Positions 51,534 to 61,920 of a stretch of 64,000 bases of DNA are shown in pieces. The translations under genes and the position numbers were made by a program. The notes below the pieces were generated by a model, which was given only the letters and a program-made list of their open reading frames with translations, was not told the DNA's origin and ran no database searches. Positions within the stretch are counted from its first letter, which is position 1. Each line of letters starts with the position of its first letter. The DNA is from Parietichytrium sp. I65-24A (taxonomy: Eukaryota > Sar > Bigyra > Thraustochytrida > Thraustochytriidae), in contig BLSF01000037.1 in NCBI GenBank assembly GCA_012862575.1, forward strand, positions 372,001 to 436,000, given 5' to 3'.

Positions 51534-51605
51534 TTCCCACACCGGGAATCGAACCCGGATCTTCACGGTGAGAGCGTAATATCCTAACCATTGGACTATG
51601 TGGGA
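51534..51605 (-). tRNA. tRNA-Glu(CTC), copy 6
   Basis: Identical 72-nt tRNA-Glu(CTC), tail to tail with copy 5. The 3' flank matches that of copy 5 and is followed by a T7 run. Confidence 0.93.
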
Positions 51606-52720
51606 TTACAACCAACCAAGTTCTCCTTGGTTGGATGCCTCAGACTTTCTGCTATACCTATAGTCTTTGGAGCTTCTTCAATAGGCTATAAGCTATACGT
51701 CATTATTGAAGCAATCGATAGTTGGTCTTTAATGACACGGCTAACATATAAAGCTAGCTAGAGGGCACATGTGATGTGCACATGCCCTTTTCTCGGCTCA
51801 GCCATGCTCAGGCCGGGAGGTGTTGTCGAAACTGTCGAAACAGCCGAGATTGCCAATCTTAGTTCTTCTTCAATCTTGAGCATAGCTACATTCATGAGTC
51901 GCATTTCAGGCCAATTTGGTGTTGGCGAACGAAGAAGCATGACGGGCGGGATTAAAAATTCAAGAATTCTCTCCCCATTGACGTTCAGGCGGCCAAAAAG
52001 ACTTGTTTTTGGATACAGGATCTCGATAGGGCCGACACCTGAATTCGGATGCACAATCGGATGAACCGACACAGTAACAAACTTCAAGTTGTGTTCAACC
52101 TTGAGACTATCTGGAGAGCGGCTCGATCGACATCACTTGCGACCAGTGCTCACTTTTTCCATCGTCTACGAAATCCACGAACATGTACTCACAGTCAGTA
52201 CCGCATGTAAATTACATCTGGTTTTTGGGGAGGGGGGGGCGTGGTTGCGCTGGAAGCTCATTCGGGAGTGACTCAGAATTCAGAGCTCCGTGAATTTATT
52301 TTCCCTGCAGAGTCCGACACCGTGCACACGACCTCACATCTACGACTGCCTACGAGCAAATCGCGAGCGGAGTCCATGCACAACCATACCTAAAGTGCCT
52401 ACAGTGCCTACAACAAAGCGTTTTCCGACACCGCGAGTGTCGTCCAGGCCCATGAACTTGTACTACGATGTGGACTATGAGAGAGAGCTGGCATTCTCGG
52501 TCCAAAATGGCCCAGACCTGTACCCCAACCTACGCTTCAGTCACGGTGCAACTCTAGGAGCTCAGGAGAGGGGTGAGATGTGGTGAGTGAGAGCAGTGAC
52601 CTGATTCTGTTGCAGTGTTGCAGGAACTGTGCACAAGACAAGGGCCACAGACCGCCCAAGGCTCAGTGCGAGACGGGCAGCAAACTCGAATTGCGAAAGG
52701 GGCCGTCGAATACCGTGTGG

Positions 52721-55700
52721 ATGATGGCGAATGCTGGCCCGAACGAGAAGAGGGGGCAAGGGGAGGCCGAGGTGGATGGTGACAAGACCAAGGTGTTCCA
52801 GTGCGAAGACGACGCAGGATGGTTCTCCAAGCTTCTGTTTGTGTGGTTCATGCCGATGCTAAAGTACGGCGTAAAACATGACATCAACGAGAACAACTTG
52901 GCAAGGCTCCCGGAAGAAGACGTGCCCGTGAACTTGTACGATGTGTTTGACAGGGAGTGGAACCTGGAATTGGAGCATTCGAGAACAGTTTCGAAGCCTC
53001 CGCGTATGGTCAGGGTGTTGCTGAAAACGGTTGGAATGCGCGTGATCGCCGCTGCTACGATACTCTCCATTATCCAGGCCGCATGCTTGGCTTCTGTGCC
53101 GTTCATCTCCAAAAGGCTTTTGCAAAACCTTTCTTCTGACGAGGAACAAAATGTTACCGAAAAGGCACTGCTGTCGCTAGGTTTGATCTTGGTGCCGCTC
53201 ATGGGCGCAGGAGCGCAGGCACAAGTACTGTTTTTGTCGCGCAGGGGCTCCATGCATCTCTACACGGCACTGACACAAGCAATTTTCAACAAGTCTCTCA
53301 GACTGAGTTCTGCATCGAGAAATACCAGCTCCACTGGACAGCTGGTGAACTTGATCGCCACAGACGCGGGCACTGCTCTGGAGCGTTCCATCATGTTGAT
53401 CTACCCGCTCTTTTTGGCGCCAATCTTACTCGTCATTTCGCTCTACCTTGTGTATCGCGAGGTTGGCGTGAGTATGTTTGCTGGCCTCGGTTTGATGGTC
53501 ATCATCATGCCAATTAACATCAAGATCTTTATTGGTTTAACGAGGGCTTATGGGAAAACCATCGCAGTTGCTGACGATCGCATCAAGTTTGTAAACGAGT
53601 CTCTTCAGGCTATTCGCATTCTAAAGATGTACGCTTGGGAGAACCCTTTCGCGGAAAAAATAAGACAGTTTCGCGAGAAGGAGCTTGTTTTCTTGAGGAA
53701 GCACGCGTATCTCTTTAGCGTGGGGCTCAATGCCGTGTTTCTGCAGCTGCCGTACCTGATTCAGTTCGTCACCTTTTCCACATTCTACGCTCTCGGGAAC
53801 GAGTTCTACCCGTGGACCATTTTCACAGCGATCCAGCTCTTCCAGCTCGTGCAGCAGCAACTGACCCAACTTCCAAGTGCCATCAGCCAGCTCAGTCAGA
53901 CTGTTGTGGCAGCGCGCCGGATTTCCGCCTTTTTGCAGCTCAAAGAGCTCCATCAAGACGATTTGTCCGTCCCTGAAGGCACGGAACCGGGCACAATTAG
54001 CATCAAAAATGCAAACTTTACCTGGGACGTGGATACTTCTTCCAACACGCTGTCGGATATCAATGTCGACATCTCTAAGGGCCAGAGAGTTGCAGTCATT
54101 GGCAAAGTGGCGTCCGGAAAGTCCAGCTTCTTGCTTTCCATCACTCGCGAACTTCGCCGCGAGCAAGGGTCCTTGCTGGCTCACGGCTCGATAGCATACT
54201 CCGCCCAGCAACCTTTCATCCTTAGTATGAACTTAAGGGAGAATATTCTTTTTGGCCAGCCATACAAAGAGCGCAAGTACAAAAAGGTGATCGAAGCTTG
54301 CTGTCTGACGGACGATCTTGCTATGATGCCTCACGGTGATCAGACATACATTGGTGAGCGAGGTATCAACCTTTCTGGAGGCCAAAAGGCTCGTGTTTCG
54401 CTTGCGCGAACGGTGTACTCGAACGCAGATATCATCTTGCTTGATGACCCTCTCAGCGCAGTGGACGCTCATGTTGGCAAAGCAATTCTAGATAACTGTA
54501 TTTTCGGTTCGGTCCTGCAAGGCAAGACAGTCATCTTTTGCACCAACAAATTGGATCGTCTTGCAGACTTTGACAAGGTCATCTTGCTTGATCAGGGTAG
54601 AATCAGTCAGCAAGGGCATTGGGGTGATGCAGTTAAAGTCGATGATACAGTGTTGGAAGAGATCTCGGCAAAGAGAGACGTGGAGGGTGACGAGATAGGC
54701 ACCGGAGCAGATGCTTCCAAGGGGAAGAACGCTGACAATGTTGCGAGGGAAGGGAGCCATCTGGCAGATCCAGAAGCTCGTAACGCGGAGTCAACCTTGT
54801 CAGTTGCGTCGGAATCGAATGCTGTCGTGAAAGACGAACTTTACAACGAGGAAGAGGAGGCCATGGGAACACTCAAGCTTTCTGTGCTCAAGTTTTACAT
54901 TCGCTCGATGACAAAATTTGTGTTTTACTGCGGATATGGACTCTACGTCCTCTACCTCTTCACGCCAGTGTTTTCCCAGTATATTCTGACTTGGTGGAGC
55001 GATGAGGTCCTCTGTGTGAGCGGATACAGCGTCTGTGAATACGAACCGCGAGGAGAGCCCTTCTGGTACATGATCTATTCCATCCTGCTCCTTAGCGGCC
55101 TCGTCATTTGCATCGTTGCAGGTTTCCTCATCGCCCAGGGCCGCGTCAACAGCTCCAGGAATTTGCACAATACGCTTCTGGAGACCGCTTTCCAGGCTTC
55201 CATTACCGAGTTCTTTGACGTGAATCCACTCGGACGTATCGTGAACCGCTTTGCCAAAGACGTCAGCATTCTCGACTTTCCACTGAGCCAAATGTTCATG
55301 TTTGCGGTTGTCACACTCTCAATGGCTGCCTCTTCGTTGGTTGGAATCTGTCTCGGAACAAATGGCCTGTTTGCAATCTTCATGCTACCAATAATCGCAT
55401 TGTACTTTGTGCTGTATGGTTTTCTTCGCAGAACTGCAATCAAGCTGCAGCGGCTCGAATCGAAAGCTCGCTCGCCGATCTACTCCAACTTTGCCGAGGT
55501 ACTAAACGGATTGAAGACCATTCGCGGTTATGGAAAACAAGACAGCTTTGTGGCCAAGAATCGGAATACGCTGACCAAGAATATTTCGGCGTACTTTTTG
55601 GCTCGTGTTGTTCTCCCCTCGTTTCTAATGGTGTACGTCAATTTGATCGGCGCTGTAATTATGGCCATCGTGTGCTGCTTTCTCCTTCTTACCACGGGTA

Positions 55701-56835
55701 TCGAGCCTGGAAAGGCCGGTCTGGCGCTCACCTACGCGTTGGCAATTAGCCAGACTATGAACGCTCTCGTCATGATCTTCACAGAGGTGGAGATTACGAT
55801 GAACTCAGTGGAACGAATCAAAAAGTTTCTGGATGATGTGGAGCCAGAGGATCCTTTCGAGCGCGCAAAGAAGAAGAAGAAGGTCTCTTTCTCAACCGAC
55901 AAGGTGGCGGCAATCAAGGACGTCGAAAACGCCGGCCCAGCACAGGTTCAGATGGAGTCTGTCATGCATATTCCGGCAGAGTCATGGCCGGACAAGGGCG
56001 AGGTTATCGTCCAAAATTTGGTCGTTGGGTACCGCGCAGGGCCAGACGTCTTACACGGGATCTCGTTCAACATCCGCCCGGCGGAAAAAATTGGTATTGG
56101 TAAGTTGATCTTTACATAGTCGTGTTGCAAACCTCGGAGGGAAAGCGGGTACTAACGTCGAGCCATATGTATGCTCACTGTTTCAATATAGTCGGACGAA
56201 CGGGCTCTGGAAAGTCGTCGCTTCTGCTCGCCATGCTTCGAATTGTCGAGCCTAGAGGAGGCTCTGTAATGATTGACGGTGTTGACGCTTGTCGACTCCC
56301 ACTTCACGAACTGCGCTCAAGAATTGCGATTATCCCACAGTCTCCAGTTGTGTTCCAGGCATCGCTAAGGTTTAACTTGGATCCGTTCAACACATGCAGT
56401 GATGACGAGCTCAACCAAACGTTAGCTGCAGTCCAGCTAACACAATTTGTCGGCCAGCTAGACATGGAGTTGGTGGAGGGGGGCGACAACGTATCCGAAG
56501 GGCAAAGACAGCTGATCTGCTTTGCAAGAGCTATTTTGCGAAAGTCACGGTTACTCATGCTCGATGAGGCTAGCGCTATGCTTGACAAAGAGACAGACGC
56601 GCTCTTGCAAAAGCTGGTTCGGAGTGTCTTCGCGGATCGAACGGTCTTGACCATCGCTCATCGTCTTGACACCATCATTGATTCGACGCGTGTTCTCGTC
56701 CTCGATAAGGGCAATGTTGCCGAGTTCGATAGCCCAGAAAGTCTGCTCGGACAGTCAGATTCTATCTTTGCTCAAATGGTGGCTGCAGAGCGCAGGGAAA
56801 ATGCTGAGACGCAAGAGCCGACCAGCGAAGAATGA
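52721..56835 (+). CDS. ABC transporter, ABCC/MRP subfamily
   Basis: Exon 52721-56099 and exon 56192-56835 join across a 92-nt intron (donor GTAAGT, acceptor ATAG), giving 1340 residues. Order: first membrane domain, NBD1 with Walker A GKVASGKSS, signature NLSGGQKARVSLAR and Walker B IILLDDPLSAVD (Asp after the Walker B Asp, typical of ABCC NBD1); then a linker, the second membrane domain and NBD2 with Walker A GRTGSGKSS, signature VSEGQRQL, LLMLDEASAMLD and IAHRLDT. The intron splits the second Walker A, and joining restores it exactly. There is no TMD0, so it is the short ABCC4-like form, which exports organic anions or conjugates. The start is uncertain: the frame is open to 52580, and an ATG at 52452 could join through a 41-nt intron (52583-52623) in phase, adding 76 residues. 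Confidence 0.93.
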
Positions 56836-57529
56836 ATAGATTTGATGCGATATCCTGTCGCACCACGTTCACTAAACAGGCGGGGAGGAGAACTCTTGCG
56901 TAGAGACTGACACACTATAAAAGTATTTACTCTTTTGCATAGATCGTGACTGCAGCCACTTAAGCTTCACTCAGCAAATTGTTTTGGAGAGACGAGCTCA
57001 AAATCTCGTGTCTGTGCATTCTTCTCTTTTGTTGCCATCGCTCGAATCTTCGAAAATCTGTTCCTGGAACTGCTTGCCTCTCGGTTCCTATATCGCCTTT
57101 CCATTTAAAAGTTCGCCAGTTTGTTCGATGATGTCTTCAACACTTCGCGTAGCTCCTGGATGTGTTATGTCGCCCTGGACATGTTGCCGTCTACAGAAGC
57201 AAAGTCTGGATCTGTATTAGTGCATGTTGGCGCTTTGTGTTCGCCTCGTTTATAACGGAGTTGACTAAAAAAGAGGCGGCCAGTTCCTCTGTCTTTGAAA
57301 AATCTCGCTCTGGCTAGTGCGAGGGACTATGTGGGCGAAGGCGTCTCTGAAGGTTCAGAATTTGAGAGCCGAAGCGCGCAAATCCAATATATCTTGTTCT
57401 TTCCATGTTGCACTGCAGGAAGAGACGAAGAAATGAAAATTTGCTCGCTAAGCTTTCATTATTTATGTGAAGTTCTTACGGATATATTATCTGTTGCAAG
57501 CGAGCAGCCCTGTGTGAATGTCGCAACTT
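56836..57529. other. Intergenic, ABC transporter to GPI-type gene
   Basis: Convergent spacer between the transporter and the first GPI-type gene. No gene seen. Confidence 0.45.
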
Positions 57530-58447
57530 TTACACCAAACGAGCAGCAATCAAGGCAGCGGCCAACCCGACTGCGGACAAGGAGATCTCCGATGCTGAAG
57601 AAGGCGCCTCTGTGTTCGAGAAGTAGATATTTCCCGCCTCGTCAGTCATGGAGGTCTCCAAAAGCCTACGAGAGCTTGCAGTCTCGACGTTCACCATAGC
57701 TCCAAGGTTCAGGGTCCAAACGAGTCCCGACTCTAATCCAAGAGCTTTCTGGACCGCTTCAATTTTTGCAGCGATATTTGGGTCAGAAACATTTGCATCG
57801 AGAAGGGAGAGCGTAACGATTACTTGGACGGTTCCAGTCTGAGATTCCTCGTCAATGTCCATGACTGGAATCTGAATGCAAATGTCAGCTCCAATGCCAT
57901 ACGCTGCCAGCGCAGCAAGTTTCGCAGCGAGCACGTCGCGAGTGCTGCCAACTCTCTCTGCGAGAGTCTCCAATGTGCTGCGCACGCACACACCGGATTG
58001 GAGCTCAGATTTCACCACGTCCGAGATGTTGAAGCGTCCGGCATCAGGAAATTGGGTCTTCACCTGAGCAATTGCATCTGCAAGTTCCCCAGAGGTATTG
58101 AGGCCAGGAGTAATGATCTGAATGTCCAGGTCTGCAGTAGTGGTCGAGGCTCCAACGACTTGCTCGCGGTCCACACTGAGCTGAAAGCTAGCACCAAACG
58201 TGATCTCCCCGCCATCGTTAATGTCCGGGTTGTCGAGATCAGCAGTCAACAAGAACGCGCAGTCCACCGACCACGGGTACTGGTACGCCTCGATCGTGCA
58301 GCTGGAGCTCTTGCTGAGCTCGATCGTCGTGTTGCTGTTTCTCGCGATGGTTGCCGTTGCGGACTTGGTCAGTTCCACGGTGGTGCCAGCGTTCGCAAAC
58401 GCGGCAAATGCCAAAGTTGCCAATGAGAGTTCGCAAGCAAGCTTCAT
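57530..58447 (-). CDS. Secreted, probably GPI-anchored protein, paralogue A
   Basis: The ATG at 58447 gives 305 residues beginning with a clear signal peptide (MKLACELSLATLAFAAFANA). The mature part is rich in Thr, Ser, Asp and beta-strand patterns (GGEITFGASFQLSVDREQV, ADLDIQI). Four cysteines match paralogue B, in the contexts SCTIEA, VDCAF, GVCVRSTLETLA and DICIQIPV. The C-terminus has a short polar stretch then a hydrophobic end (ISLSAVGLAAALIAARLV), the pattern of a GPI-attachment signal. Just before it stands EAGNIYFSN, conserved in B. I do not recognise the fold. It is presumably on the cell surface. The next gene of this family lies 2.5 kb away on the same strand. Confidence 0.75.
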   Translation of the reverse strand: MKLACELSLATLAFAAFANAGTTVELTKSATATIARNSNTTIELSKSSSCTIEAYQYPWSVDCAFLLTADLDNPDINDGGEITFGASFQLSVDREQVVGASTTTADLDIQIITPGLNTSGELADAIAQVKTQFPDAGRFNISDVVKSELQSGVCVRSTLETLAERVGSTRDVLAAKLAALAAYGIGADICIQIPVMDIDEESQTGTVQVIVTLSLLDANVSDPNIAAKIEAVQKALGLESGLVWTLNLGAMVNVETASSRRLLETSMTDEAGNIYFSNTEAPSSASEISLSAVGLAAALIAARLV

Positions 58448-58950
58448 TTTCGCGCGCCTTTGGTCGTTTCGAGTTCTCTCTTGGCTTTGATCTGCACTGC
58501 AACTTTTTGCTTTTGCTTTTGGTCTTGCTTTTGGGGTTTGTTGCACCTCGAAGGCGCCACTTCTGACAAGCACACCATCCAAAGCAGTGCCAAGATTGCC
58601 TTCCAAACCCTCGAATTTTCCTTGAGCGAATCCTGACCATTCAAGACGCCATCATGCATTTCAAGTTCACTGTCACACGGCCAGCGGCGAGTTGTGCGAA
58701 GGCAGACAACCTCCTCTATTCTTTTTTTCTATCTATCTATATCTGGATCAAGATCTCCTTGTGAGAAGCAACCTTGCTCTATTCGGTGACTCTGGCAAGT
58801 TTCGGCGAATACACACTTTCAACCATGGAATTCTCGGAGGCAGTGAGAAACAAAATGGGACAGGAAGCAATGTCTCAAACCGCCCTCGTTCTACTGTGCT
58901 GCCACGAAGAAACTAAGGTTTGTTTCTGGTGATCCACGGCCGTCTGAACA
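58448..58950. other. Spacer upstream of paralogue A
   Basis: Promoter side of the GPI-type gene. No further gene seen. Confidence 0.4.
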
Positions 58951-59382
58951 ATGTCCAACGCTTTCCCTCTCGTTGATACCTCCCACATCGCTGCCCTCTC
59001 TAGTCCCTCTTCCTTGCAGCAAAATAAACTTAAAAAGGAAAAAAAAAGACCAGGAATCATTGTCAGGAAGAAGCTAAATGAAATTCAACATGAGTACCCT
59101 GAGCAACAGAAAGCACACACCTTGCTGAGACCAGAGGTGCCGGCAAATATTTGGCAAAGTATGGGCGACCTGAAAGTGAGTGCCGTTGCTATTTGTTTGG
59201 ACTCCGACATGAAGGACTATAGAGCTAAGAGCTAAACGCAGTGATGTTAGGCAGGTATGAACACTGACCCCACTGTTCTACAGACGACGAATATTGTCTC
59301 CCCTCATCTGCCTCACTCCTGCACGTCGCTCTTCCATACCAAGCATCGCGCCATGGTTCGCCATCTACGGATACTTGACTGA
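58951..59382 (+). CDS. Small spliced protein of unknown function
   Basis: An ATG at 58951 opens 75 codons to a clean GTGAGT donor at 59176. After a 108-nt intron (acceptor TCTACAG), exon 59284-59382 continues in phase to a TGA, giving 107 residues. Exon 1 is Lys-rich (NKLKKEKKRPGIIVRKKLNEI) and then reads HTLLRPEVPANIWQSMGDLK. No domain recognised. Exon 2 reads His-rich and shorter than expected, and the alternative phase is also partly open, so the 3' end is uncertain. Confidence 0.38.
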
Positions 59383-60996
59383 ACACTCGTCAAGATCCAA
59401 GAAGCTATTTGTGCATGGCCTTGACCACCATTCCTTTTTTCTCCGTGTTGCAGAATTCACAGTCAAAAAACTTTTGATTGACAGTGCACCCTACGCTGTC
59501 ACTATTAGAGAGTAAGACTAATCAGTGCTTAGTGTACTGCACTCTCTTCCAAAAATACCCACACCAGATCACGTGACTGTCTTGCTTAGCGTTTACTCAT
59601 ACCTACGTATGCTCTTCTCGACGGCTCTTTCCGTAACTAAGGAGGCTCCCCGGATACGGAAATTCAAACGCTCGCACTTTACCCATCCATTAGGGAAATT
59701 CATAGCTCACCCACTGCACCGTGTAGGTAAGAGAAGGGTGGTTTGAAGAAACCAGGTTAAACAAGACCCGGTGTACAGAAATTGCTCTCCAGGGGAGTCA
59801 ATCCACAATTTGTCATGCGCTTTCGCTGCACGTGCTACAGGTCGTGTTGACGCATTGGAAAGAGCTCAGCGGAAAAATCAGCGGAAACTCACGTGTGCAA
59901 AGGCACTGGGGCGGGTGACACTGGAATCTTGATGCGATTGTGTTTTACTTGTCATGACTCGCGTAGCGAGACTCAAACTTCAAGTTTCCAGCTCCCGGAT
60001 TGTCAAGTAGAACGAAGACCGCGCTATTGTACCTACTCAGGTGGGAGGGGAGAAATAAAAAAGGAAGCGATGCTTCGAGTCGAACCACGGCAAGCCTGAG
60101 CTTTTGCTGTCGCAAAGTGCTCCGACAGATCGAATGGACCGTGCATGAGGCAATCTGACACAAATACTGAGCTGGTCTCGATGTTTGATGCGTGAAAAGC
60201 ACCGGAATTCAGGGAATTTAGCAGAACATCCAACAATAGGTTCTCTCCAGTCAGAAAGCTTTGGAGAGCGGCTTTTGAGCTTAAACAAACCAGAAGATTG
60301 TCACTCTCGCTCTCAAAAGCCGTTCACCGTTGGACACATTTCATTCTGCAAAAATCGTTCCGATGCGCAAGTACTTTTACGGTACGCATTACTTGTCTTC
60401 TTGAAAACTGCCCGGACAGGGATGGACAAGGTTCTGAATGGTGCGCTCCTGTTGCCGAGGTCCGAGTCGAGGTGCTCGAGTTTAGAGTAGGCAACCAATG
60501 CCGCGTTACCGGGAAGGAATACAGAGCAATTCGTCTCTTCTCCACAGGCAGAGCGATTGGGGGGCAAAGGTCGATCTCAACGCAGCTCGAAAAGAACACA
60601 TGGGAGGCCGCAAAGGCCACACTCGATCATCACATCGAGCGAGGCTCCAGAACCGTTCACAGAGAAGGTATGAGAAAACAAAATTGAGGTCAGGCGAAGT
60701 AATACTTTCTTCTGAGCCAAGCATTTTTTGATGCTTTCTCCTCACTCGAGTCTACCAGGCAGCTTGGACGCCCAGCGATACTGACTCGCATGAAGTATAT
60801 TTACGGAACTCACTTCTCATACACAAACTCATTCCTTGTTTTTGCAAGGAAAAATTTTCATAGTAATTCTAAAAAAAAATGGCTCTGAGCAAAGAAATTG
60901 GAAAAGGATGTAGTGTATTGCTGTTTCCCTTGAACCGGAAAAACGATGAGTGTATAAAATATGAAATTGTATTCGAGGTGGCATGGGGGCAAAATT
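59383..60996. other. Spacer between the two GPI-type paralogues
   Basis: No complete gene. A plus-strand frame at about 60420-60666, reading VAEVRVEVLEF and TWEAAKATLDHHI and ending before a GTATGAG donor, looks like a coding exon but has no start or partner that I can find. An ATTCACAGTCA motif is at 59455-59465. Confidence 0.35.
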
Positions 60997-61920
60997 TTAC
61001 AGAGCTCCGAAAAAGAGAGCTGACAAAACGCTCAGAACAATGGCACCTGAGGCACCTCGTACACCGACGGAAGGAGCAGAGTCCGTGAAGTATATGTTTC
61101 CACTCTCGTCGGTGTAAGAGCTTGCGAGTGCGCGACGTGCGCTACCTGCGTTCGCATGCACCATAGCACCAACATTCAAAACCCATTCAAGAGCTGCGTC
61201 ATAGCCAAGTGCGGCGCGAATCAACTTAACATTGGAAGCGGCGGTGGTCGACAAATTGGCTTCGCTCAATGCCGTGAAGGTGACAACCACCTGAACCGTT
61301 CCCGTGTATTCTGACTGGTCAATGGTGAACACTGGAACTTGAATGCAGATGTCTGCTCCAAACGATCCAGCCGCCGCAGCCTGCGCCTTGGCGAGAAGAA
61401 GTATAGCAGAGTCGCCGTAGAGATCTGCAAGGGTCTCCAGTGAGGAGCGGATACAGACCCCTTCTTCAAGCTTGGACTTGGTCAAATTTGTCAGTTTGAA
61501 TAGGCCGCTCGATGGGAATTGTCTTTCTTCTGCATTGGCACTTCCTCCGATGGCAGTAGAAGAACCAAACTTGAAGGCTGGCGAATGAAGTTGCACCGAA
61601 AGATCCGCAGTGACCTCCGTGGTGTTATCCACTTGCTCTTTGTCGATGGCGAGATACACTGAAGCACCAAATGTAAGTTGTCCATTGTCGTTCAAGAGGA
61701 TATTGCCAAGATCGACCACCAGATCCACTTCGCAAGAAACTGTCCACGGCAGAGCGTCAGACTGAATGTCGCAAGTGGAATTCTTTCCCATGGAGAGCGT
61801 TTCGTCACCATTCGTGGTGATGGTCGCAGTTGTGGTGATGTCCACTGAACTAGTCGACGCAGTCGCTGGGGAGGCGAGAGCACTGGCCGCCATGATGCAT
61901 GCTGCTGAAAGGAGCTTCAT
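60997..61920 (-). CDS. Secreted, probably GPI-anchored protein, paralogue B
   Basis: The ATG at 61920 gives 307 residues with a signal peptide (MKLLSAACIMAASALASPATA). It is paralogous to the gene at 57530-58447: the same length, four shared cysteines, matching blocks such as GVCIRSSLETLADL, FGADICIQVPVF, GTVQVVVT and ESGNIYFTD, and a hydrophobic tail (GAIVLSVLSALFFGAL) fitting a GPI signal. A region with NxS/T sequons is seen (NTTEVT, NLTKS). Identity appears moderate, so the duplication is not recent. Function unknown; surface location inferred. Confidence 0.75.
   Translation of the reverse strand: MKLLSAACIMAASALASPATASTSSVDITTTATITTNGDETLSMGKNSTCDIQSDALPWTVSCEVDLVVDLGNILLNDNGQLTFGASVYLAIDKEQVDNTTEVTADLSVQLHSPAFKFGSSTAIGGSANAEERQFPSSGLFKLTNLTKSKLEEGVCIRSSLETLADLYGDSAILLLAKAQAAAAGSFGADICIQVPVFTIDQSEYTGTVQVVVTFTALSEANLSTTAASNVKLIRAALGYDAALEWVLNVGAMVHANAGSARRALASSYTDESGNIYFTDSAPSVGVRGASGAIVLSVLSALFFGAL

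Larger units (their letters stand above)
48846..52451. other. tRNA-Glu cluster region, otherwise gene-poor
   Basis: Five of the six tRNA-Glu genes lie here. Apart from the listed IQ-motif ORF, a minus ORF at 51758-52087 (109 codons) has no recognised domain. An ACTCACAGTCA motif is at 52187-52197. Other ORFs merely run through the tRNAs. Confidence 0.45.

Noticed and set aside
57295-57699. 134-codon plus ORF
   Set aside because: Overlaps the 3' end of the GPI-type paralogue in antisense; no recognisable content.
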